Source: UBA6016 sp964568395 (GTDB lineage Bacteria > Campylobacterota > Campylobacteria > Campylobacterales > UBA6016). Taken from it: 9,706 nt of DNA. Location of the stretch: NCBI GenBank assembly GCA_964568395.1, contig CAZMPN010000032.1:1-9706 (forward strand), written 5' to 3'. How positions within the stretch are numbered: position 1 is the stretch's first letter; each line of letters starts with the position of its first letter. The notes beneath the pieces were generated by a model. The model worked only from the letters and a program-made list of their open reading frames with translations. It did no database searches and was not told the origin of the DNA. Shown in pieces: positions 5,433 through 9,706 of this stretch. A program made the translations under genes and the position numbers.

Positions 5433-6323
5433 ATGGAAAAAGCAACCTGTATTCATATCATCACAACAACAAGCTTTTCTTTTTATCATAATGACAGAAG
5501 CAAGAAACCCTCATATGCTACTGGTGATAGTTGCGACAATGAGTTTGACCTAACAGCACAAGAGGCAACCGCAAAAGCATTAGAGCTTTACACAATGGCA
5601 CAAATAAACTATATAGCCAGAACCAAACAGAAATTACAAGCAAAAAACACATTAGCCGAAGCGGTGATTGTCATAGACGATAGGCACACATTGACAGACA
5701 TTCACGCAGTCGCCAAAATGGTTGAGGAAAAAACGGGCTACACGGCAATTCAATCAAGTATTCATAGAGACGAGCAAAAAAACCTACACGCACATATAGT
5801 ATTTTTCACTTTGGACGAAAACGGCAAATCATTACAGCGTAAGAACTTCAACAATAAAACACTTATGAAAGAGCTACAAACCCAGACCGCAAATATTTTA
5901 GGTATGGCAAGGGGACAAAGCAAGGAAATCACAAAAGCCGAACACCTAAGCCACAAACAATACAAAGCAAGTTTAGCAGTAGCCCAAAAGCACAAAACCC
6001 AAGAACTCCAAAAATGGCACAACAGGCTAAAAGATAAGGTTGTCAATATCTTACAATCTACAAGCGATGCAATAAAGCGGTTTTTTCTATCTAACGAGTT
6101 TGAAAAGGTAGAAGCTGAAAACAACCAACTAAAACAAGACATTCGCCAAAGCACCCAAGTCATAAAGCAATCAAAGGCACAAGTCGAGCTGTTGGCAAAC
6201 GAAGCCAATCTATACAAATTAAAACTGGCAGAAGAAAAAGCCAAGCACATCGAAAAAATCATATTGCCAGCAATGGAGCCAACAATTCAACTGCCAAAAA
6301 CAGTTAGACAACGCACACTATAA
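5433..6323 (+). CDS. MobV-like (Mob/Pre) relaxase, short form
   Basis: A relaxase of this type nicks one strand at oriT, stays bound to the 5' end and starts conjugative transfer with machinery supplied by a helper. I place the start at the ATG at 5433, with GGAG (5419-5422) ten bases upstream, giving 296 aa. A longer frame from 5310 would run through the hairpin region. Motifs: H19-N-D-R22 fits the MobV motif HNxR, whose His is the catalytic nucleophile in MobM. H111-R-D-E114-x4-H119-A-H121 fits the metal-binding HxDE...HxH motif, with one extra residue compared with MobM. The region from about 175 to 285 is charged and helical, probably coiled coil. Typical MobV relaxases are longer (about 400-500 aa), so the accessory domain is reduced. 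A small coiled-coil gene follows at 20 bp, likely in the same operon. MobQ-type membership is the alternative, because the HAHI context is shared. Confidence 0.65.
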   Translation: MEKATCIHIITTTSFSFYHNDRSKKPSYATGDSCDNEFDLTAQEATAKALELYTMAQINYIARTKQKLQAKNTLAEAVIVIDDRHTLTDIHAVAKMVEEKTGYTAIQSSIHRDEQKNLHAHIVFFTLDENGKSLQRKNFNNKTLMKELQTQTANILGMARGQSKEITKAEHLSHKQYKASLAVAQKHKTQELQKWHNRLKDKVVNILQSTSDAIKRFFLSNEFEKVEAENNQLKQDIRQSTQVIKQSKAQVELLANEANLYKLKLAEEKAKHIEKIILPAMEPTIQLPKTVRQRTL

Positions 6324-6343
6324 ATCAGCACAAAGGAAAAACC

Positions 6344-6655
6344 ATGTCTAAAATCCATACTATATTATATGCCTTATTTTTCAGCAAAAAATGCGAGGAG
6401 TGCCAAGAAGCAACAGCCAGGGAACTTGAAAAAGTAAAAGAGCTTAACGATCTAATGTCAAATAGGAATGTGAGGCTTAAAAGTGAAAACGAAGCGTTAG
6501 AGAAGAAAATCAAAGATTTAGAGTTTGAGCTACTTGTAAAAACCTTGACGGAGCAAGGCGAAATCATAGACCATATTAAGGATATTGATGCCCGTAGGGT
6601 TACTGGCAAAATGGCGACAAAGGCGAATGTTAAAAATAGTCAGGTGAGTTTTTAA
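6344..6655 (+). CDS. Small coiled-coil protein in the mob operon
   Basis: This 103-aa protein starts at an ATG with AAAGGA (6332-6337) six bases upstream, 20 bases after the relaxase stop, so the two are probably co-transcribed. A short hydrophobic N-terminus (about residues 4-14) is followed by a C17-E-E-C20 pair. A heptad-like charged stretch from about 24 to 75 then predicts a parallel coiled coil. The C-terminal 25 residues are basic (A-R-R-V-T-G-K-M-A-T-K). I do not recognise the family. Its place next to a relaxase suggests an accessory mobilization factor or membrane-tethered partner, which is inference from position only. Confidence 0.7.
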   Translation: MSKIHTILYALFFSKKCEECQEATARELEKVKELNDLMSNRNVRLKSENEALEKKIKDLEFELLVKTLTEQGEIIDHIKDIDARRVTGKMATKANVKNSQVSF

Positions 6656-6711
6656 AAGAAGTGGGGAGATTTTATAGCAACACCTCAAAACAACCGATTA
6701 ACCCACCTCTT
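6656..6711. terminator. Imperfect inverted repeat between two convergent genes
   Basis: AAGAAGTGGG (6656-6665) and CCCACCTCTT (6702-6711) match in 9 of 10 pairs around a 36-base loop. The right arm lies inside the 3' end of the minus-strand 209-aa gene. It might act as a weak bidirectional terminator, but the loop is long. Confidence 0.25.
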
Positions 6712-7314
6712 ATTTGAAACTCTAACTTTTTCCTTCTCTAATCTATGGGCTCGATAATCATCAGCCCGTTTGGTTAGCACCTCAATCATTTTTTCTTTCA
6801 TTTGTGTATCTTGTTTGATTTGCTTGCCATAAACACCCCTATAAATATTGCGAAGCAGATAATAAAAGTTAAAATCGCATATGAGATTAAGCCGAGCAAA
6901 GGCATAGCAGTATAAAAAAGCAATCTGCAAAACCAGCCCTTTTTTATTGTTGGTTTCGCTTGCTACTTTTGCGAGCTTATAGGCTTGATTGTTTGCCCTG
7001 TTCATTCTCGTTTTAAACTCCTTGCTTACGATGTCCAAATCTTTCAAATAATAGGAATGTTCGGCATTTTTTGTATAGGTGGCTATGTCAGATTGCTTTG
7101 GGATAAACCTATCAACAATAGCCCCTTTGTGTGCGATTATCGCATAGGCTACCAAGTCATTCAAATAAGCAATCGTTTTTTCTTTGTCATTATGGGCAAA
7201 ATCTACAATTTGCCAAATACACCTATAACCGATTTCGCCATATCGTTTAACATAGTTTGGCGGTGGCAGTTTCAAACTTTCAATATCTCCTTCAACCCAA
7301 AAACCTAAATACAT
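6685..7314 (-). CDS. Unidentified 209-aa protein of the element
   Basis: This is the only minus-strand gene inside the element. The protein looks soluble and largely helical. It has an aromatic N-terminus (M-Y-L-G-F-W-V-E-G-D), a segment with Y-R-C-I-W-Q-I-V-D-F-A-H-N-D at about 30-43, a moderately hydrophobic stretch around 128-145 (L-V-L-Q-I-A-F-L-Y-C-Y-A-F-A-R-L), and a basic C-terminus from about 168. I recognise no catalytic motif, winged-helix signature or Walker motif. The start at 7314 is supported by AAGG about nine bases upstream and by a TATACT -10 box at 7354-7349 overlapped by a palindrome, so expression is probably regulated. The next gene upstream is divergent across a 356-bp palindromic region. 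Its place beside a possible origin or control region fits a replication, maintenance or regulatory protein, but nothing in the sequence proves this. Confidence 0.75.
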   Translation of the reverse strand: MYLGFWVEGDIESLKLPPPNYVKRYGEIGYRCIWQIVDFAHNDKEKTIAYLNDLVAYAIIAHKGAIVDRFIPKQSDIATYTKNAEHSYYLKDLDIVSKEFKTRMNRANNQAYKLAKVASETNNKKGLVLQIAFLYCYAFARLNLICDFNFYYLLRNIYRGVYGKQIKQDTQMKEKMIEVLTKRADDYRAHRLEKEKVRVSNKRWVNRLF

Positions 7315-7348
7315 ACTTTTAACCTTTTTTTCATTTTTGGTTCATATT

Positions 7349-7371
7349 AGTATAGATTTTAAAAAAAATCT
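7349..7371 (-). promoter_or_regulatory. Promoter and operator-like palindrome of the 209-aa gene
   Basis: On the minus strand TATACT (7354-7349) is a good -10 box about 35 bases before the ATG. Overlapping its upstream edge is the perfect inverted repeat AGATTTT-AAAA-AAAATCT (7354-7371), placed where a repressor would block RNA polymerase. No -35 box is evident. Confidence 0.4.
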
Positions 7372-7509
7372 TGTTTTTTCGCTGATTTTTTCTAGAAAAT
7401 TGGGGCAGACAGCCGCTTTTTCAATTTTTGCCCTGAACGCCCCCTTAAAAGGTTAGAACTTAGAATATAAGTTAATAGAAGAATAGAGACTATTGTATCG
7501 TGAGTAGAA

Positions 7510-7553
7510 GAACTATATATACTATAACCATATAGAGGGGGATAATATAGTTC
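7510..7553. repeat. Nested inverted repeat GAACTATAT / ATATAGTTC
   Basis: Perfect 9-bp arms GAACTATAT (7510-7518) and ATATAGTTC (7545-7553) enclose a second pair CTATA (7522-7526) and TATAG (7531-7535). Together they could form a cruciform or bind a dimeric regulator. It lies 117 bases upstream of the 56-aa gene that begins the integrase operon. Confidence 0.45.
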
Positions 7554-7670
7554 AAATAATAGCAATAATATAAGAGATAAAAGTATCTAAAAATATTTTG
7601 TCGCATTTTTGTAATTTTTTTAAACTCATATGGCTAAAATGCAGAAAAATTGAACGAATGGCAGTTATAG

Positions 7671-7841
7671 ATGCGAGAAGAAAAAACAATAACCGAATAT
7701 ATAGGCATTAACACGACAAAAAACCCAAAAAAGCCAGCAAAAAAAGTTTTGAGAGCCAAGCACAGCCAAGACACTTTGAAACTAAACGAAAAGGGCTTTT
7801 CGGCAATTTCCAAAATCTTAGCCCAAGAGATTGTTAAATGA
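7671..7841 (+). CDS. 56-aa protein translationally coupled to the integrase
   Basis: The frame opens at ATG 7671, directly after an in-frame TAG, and ends with TGA at 7839-7841. That stop overlaps the integrase ATG (7838-7840) as ATGA, a classic coupling junction. The 56 residues begin M-R-E-E-K-T-I-T-E-Y-I-G, then a basic Lys/Pro-rich middle (K-N-P-K-K-P-A-K-K-V-L-R-A-K), then a helical C-terminus (F-S-A-I-S-K-I-L-A-Q-E-I-V-K). No strong Shine-Dalgarno precedes the ATG. I do not recognise the family. A small basic protein made in fixed ratio with a serine integrase could be a recombination directionality factor or a regulator of integration, but that is inference from position. The start could differ if a non-ATG codon is used. 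Confidence 0.6.
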   Translation: MREEKTITEYIGINTTKNPKKPAKKVLRAKHSQDTLKLNEKGFSAISKILAQEIVK

Positions 7842-9511
7842 AGACAGCAATAATCTACGCCAGAGTTAGCACCGACAAGGCAAGTGACAGAGACACACCA
7901 ATTTCAAGCCAGATTTCAGAGTGCGAAAGATGGGCAGAGAGAAACCAAGTTGAAGTTTTGGTAGTATTCAAAGACGAAGGCATCAGCGGAACAAAAAACA
8001 GAGAGAAGCGAACAGGACTTAACGAGGCTTTATATTATGCCGAGAAAAACAAGGTTGATTACTTCTTGGTTTTTGACCTTTCAAGGTTTTCAAGACGACT
8101 TGAAAATACACTTGTCTATAAGTCGTTATTGGAAAAGTATGGAACGCAACTATATCCCGTATCGTCTCCATTGCCAGAAGACAACTTCACCGCCAAACTA
8201 ATAACAGCCGTTCAGGGTGTTATGGACGAATACTATGTTGAGAAGACACGGCAAAATGTCAATCGAGGTCTAAAAGAAAACGCCAAGCTTGGTTTTTCAA
8301 GAGGTTCATTGCCTATTGGCTACAAAGGACAACGACAGCCAAACGGCAAATCGTTAATAGTCAAAGACGAAGAAGGTGGCAGAATCTACCTAATGGTTGT
8401 TGATTTGTTCTTGATACACGGCAAAGGCTCGGTTGAGATTGCCAAGATACTCAACCAAAGCAATTTTAAAAATGCCAAAGATAAACCCTTTAAGAAGAAT
8501 GTAGTTTTAAAACTGCTAAAAAACAAAATCTACAAAGGTGAAATCGCACTTGATAGCGAAGACCCTGAAAGTGAAGTATTTGAGCATCCTCATTTGGCAT
8601 ATATTGAAAAAGACAAATGGAACGCAATACAGCAAGAACTGGAAAACAGGACAAAGGCAGTTTCGGAGAGTGCCGCACCAAGTATATTTGGCACATTGCT
8701 ACAATGTGCTTGCGGCGGCACTATCAGAACAGACAGCACAAACAAAAATGGCAAACAGCACTATTACTATGCTTGTAAAAGCAGAGGTGGCGATAGTGTC
8801 GTAAAATGTAATCAAGAGAGATTTAGACAGGACTTAATAGACAAGTTTCTACTTGATGCAATTTTGGAAAAAGTATTCACAGACGAAGCATTGGCAGAGC
8901 TTGAAAAATACCTCAACATAGAACTTGATTATTACAGAGCGGAAGCCACAAAAGACAAGCCAGACCTAACCGCAAAAATAAACGACATACAGAGAAAGCT
9001 CGACAATCTATACAAAGCAATAGCCGACGGAGTTATTGAAGCCACCGACATAGCCACAATGCTAACAGACCTAAAACAAGAAAAAAAAGTTATTGAAAGA
9101 CGGCTTGACACCATAGAGGAAAACATTGATATATCTTTTAGGCTTACATTAACGCAAGCAATGATTAAAGAGCTTGTGGAAAAAGTAAGAAGTGAGCAGA
9201 ATGTAAATGTTTGTAGGCGACTAATGCGAAATATCATTGATAAGATAGTCGTAAAGGGTAAGACATTCAGTATTTATTATAGCGATAAGGTGATAATGCT
9301 TACAAATGGCGACAATGACCCAGACGACGATTTTGACGGTGGAAATGGTGGAAATAAAAACAGCCCGAACAACGGAAACAACGGGTCTGGAAGCGGTAAA
9401 AATCCAAAAAGTTCGTTAAGGGATGGTTTGGTGGAGGTGGGGGGAATCGAACCCCCGTCCAAAACCCTCATTATCCCAGCTTCTACATGCTTAGTACGAT
9501 TGATTTGGTAG
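7838..9511 (+). CDS. Large serine integrase reading into the tmRNA gene
   Basis: This 557-aa site-specific recombinase inserts and excises the element. The resolvase catalytic domain (about 1-150) has the nucleophile S11 in Y-A-R-V-S-T-D and the arginine-rich F-D-L-S-R-F-S-R-R at 79-87. The recombinase domain follows (about 155-275, with G-S-L-P-I-G-Y at 156-162). A zinc ribbon has C290, C292, C313 and C324, the first pair being CxC instead of the usual CxxC. A coiled coil covers about 375-455. A Gly/Asn/Asp-rich linker spans about 488-524. The start forms an ATGA overlap with the 56-aa gene. From V534 on, the codons lie in host tmRNA DNA, including the V-G-G-I-E-P-P-S string known from frames crossing tmRNA antisense. 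In the excised circle the frame would instead continue from 4135 to a TAA at 4194-4196, giving a 553-aa form. No terminator precedes ssrA. Confidence 0.92.
   Translation: MKTAIIYARVSTDKASDRDTPISSQISECERWAERNQVEVLVVFKDEGISGTKNREKRTGLNEALYYAEKNKVDYFLVFDLSRFSRRLENTLVYKSLLEKYGTQLYPVSSPLPEDNFTAKLITAVQGVMDEYYVEKTRQNVNRGLKENAKLGFSRGSLPIGYKGQRQPNGKSLIVKDEEGGRIYLMVVDLFLIHGKGSVEIAKILNQSNFKNAKDKPFKKNVVLKLLKNKIYKGEIALDSEDPESEVFEHPHLAYIEKDKWNAIQQELENRTKAVSESAAPSIFGTLLQCACGGTIRTDSTNKNGKQHYYYACKSRGGDSVVKCNQERFRQDLIDKFLLDAILEKVFTDEALAELEKYLNIELDYYRAEATKDKPDLTAKINDIQRKLDNLYKAIADGVIEATDIATMLTDLKQEKKVIERRLDTIEENIDISFRLTLTQAMIKELVEKVRSEQNVNVCRRLMRNIIDKIVVKGKTFSIYYSDKVIMLTNGDNDPDDDFDGGNGGNKNSPNNGNNGSGSGKNPKSSLRDGLVEVGGIEPPSKTLIIPASTCLVRLIW
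9406..9437 (+). repeat. Right attachment region (attR): arm and core
   Basis: The arm AAAAAGTTCG (9406-9415) and the core TGGTGGAGG (9429-9437) lie inside the integrase coding frame. The arm is the exact inverse of CGAACTTTTT at 4150-4159. In the joined 57-bp attP, arm to core spacing is 13 bp on one side and 15 bp on the other, and the symmetry axis falls on the sixth base of the core (G9434). The core is the complement of the tmRNA 3' end. Confidence 0.75.
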
Positions 9512-9706
9512 TCTTATCGGCGGGCGCAACCGCACAAGGCCGGACCCGACAAAACAGGCTAAAATCTCGCTAAAGTCGCCAGCCTCGAGCTTCCCTAGCT
9601 ATCCGTCAAAGTATTATGCCTCTAAGCGGCCGGACGGCAAGGCCGAAAAGAGACACGCCCGTTATATTTTAACTTAGGCTGCTAGTGCAGCTGCAGGGCG
9701 GAAAGA
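9429..9706 (-). ncRNA. ssrA: tmRNA (transfer-messenger RNA), 3' part
   Basis: tmRNA rescues stalled ribosomes by acting first as alanyl-tRNA and then as a short mRNA that adds a degradation tag. On the minus strand the 3' end reads ...GGACGGGGG-TTCGATT-CCCCC-CACCTCCACCA. This shows a T-arm with loop 9445-9451, an acceptor strand, and a genome-encoded CCA at 9431-9429. The tag reading frame enters at the window edge and ends with TAA at 9676-9674, its visible end being S-F-R-P-A-A-A-L-A-A, a typical LAA-type degron. The stretch between the tag stop and the T-arm (about 9460-9670) is GC-rich with pairing segments, as expected for the downstream pseudoknots. The 5' half and the start of the tag lie beyond the window. 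The gene is host DNA, the integration target, and is left intact; the integrase transcript runs antisense to it. Confidence 0.95.

Larger units (their letters stand above)
7315..7670. other. Palindrome-rich intergenic region upstream of the integrase operon
   Basis: No supported gene occurs in these 356 very AT-rich bases. Besides the promoter palindrome at 7354-7371, it holds the 12-bp perfect palindrome TTTTCTAGAAAA (7388-7399), a GGGCA/TGCCC pair (7403-7407 and 7429-7433), and the nested inverted repeats at 7510-7553. The layout suits a divergent control region for the 209-aa gene and the integrase operon; an origin of replication for the circular form is a possible alternative. I see no iteron array. 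Confidence 0.4.
4126..9437. mobile_element. Integrative mobilizable element inserted at the 3' end of ssrA
   Basis: The 5.3-kb segment is bounded by direct copies of TGGTGGAGG (4126-4134 and 9429-9437). The right copy is the complement of the tmRNA 3' end CCTCCACCA, so insertion leaves tmRNA intact. Inside, base composition is clearly more AT-rich than to the left. The segment carries a large serine integrase at its right edge, a MobV-like relaxase, a candidate oriT region, a membrane-protein cargo gene and several small hypotheticals. No type IV secretion or coupling-protein gene is present, so it would need a helper element for transfer. The joined ends form a palindromic attP (see the integrase and att entries). 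Boundaries are inferred from the repeat and the arm symmetry; an empty-site comparison is lacking. Confidence 0.85.

Noticed and set aside
7658..7711. 17-aa frame beginning ATGGCAGTTATAG before the 56-aa gene
   Set aside because: Too short, no Shine-Dalgarno, and it overlaps the start of the coupled 56-aa frame; at most a leader peptide.
8932..9237. Minus-strand 101-aa frame within the integrase gene
   Set aside because: Antisense to the coiled-coil region of the integrase, no start signals, Ser/Phe-rich shadow composition.
1..9706. CRISPR array, rRNA or complete tRNA genes, insertion sequences
   Set aside because: No regularly spaced repeats, no rRNA or full cloverleaf sequence and no transposase frame were found; the tRNA-like 3' end at 9429-9460 belongs to tmRNA.

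Overview
The window looks like a chromosome segment of a free-living Campylobacterota-type bacterium (Sulfurimonas/Sulfurovum-like). I infer this from the style of the genes: a PAS-GGDEF-EAL regulator, an Alvin-type 2[4Fe-4S] ferredoxin, a short c-type cytochrome, and promoters that are mainly a -10 box in AT-rich DNA. The genus cannot be fixed by eye.

Bases 1-4125 are ordinary host chromosome of moderate GC content. On the plus strand lie the 3' end of a PLDc_N-type membrane protein gene, a PAS-GGDEF-EAL c-di-GMP protein, and a ferredoxin. On the minus strand lie a 43-aa very basic protein (too short for usual gene callers), a 194-aa conserved-looking hypothetical, and a c-type cytochrome followed by a YdhR-like monooxygenase in one apparent operon. 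The c-di-GMP protein has a degenerate GGDEF site. Its EAL domain carries an 11-codon out-of-frame stretch that removes the conserved K-I-D motif.

Bases 4126-9437 form an AT-richer integrated mobilizable element. It is bounded by the 9-bp direct repeat TGGTGGAGG, whose right copy is the CCA-bearing 3' end of the tmRNA gene (ssrA, minus strand, continuing past the window end). In order it carries a DUF347/COG4705 eight-helix membrane protein with its own strong promoter, a 368-bp region with three hairpins (candidate oriT), a MobV-like relaxase and a small coiled-coil protein. These are followed by a convergent unidentified 209-aa gene, a palindrome-rich 356-bp region, a 56-aa protein whose stop codon overlaps the next start, and a large serine integrase.

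The most interesting point is the att architecture. Joining the element ends in silico gives a 57-bp attP with perfect 10-bp inverted arms (AAAAAGTTCG and CGAACTTTTT) symmetric about the 9-bp core, as expected for a large serine integrase. The integrase gene runs through this attP. When integrated, its last 24 codons are read antisense from the host tmRNA gene; in the excised circle the same frame continues into the left end of the element and encodes a different 20-residue basic tail. Integration therefore swaps the integrase C-terminus (553 aa in the circle, 557 aa integrated).
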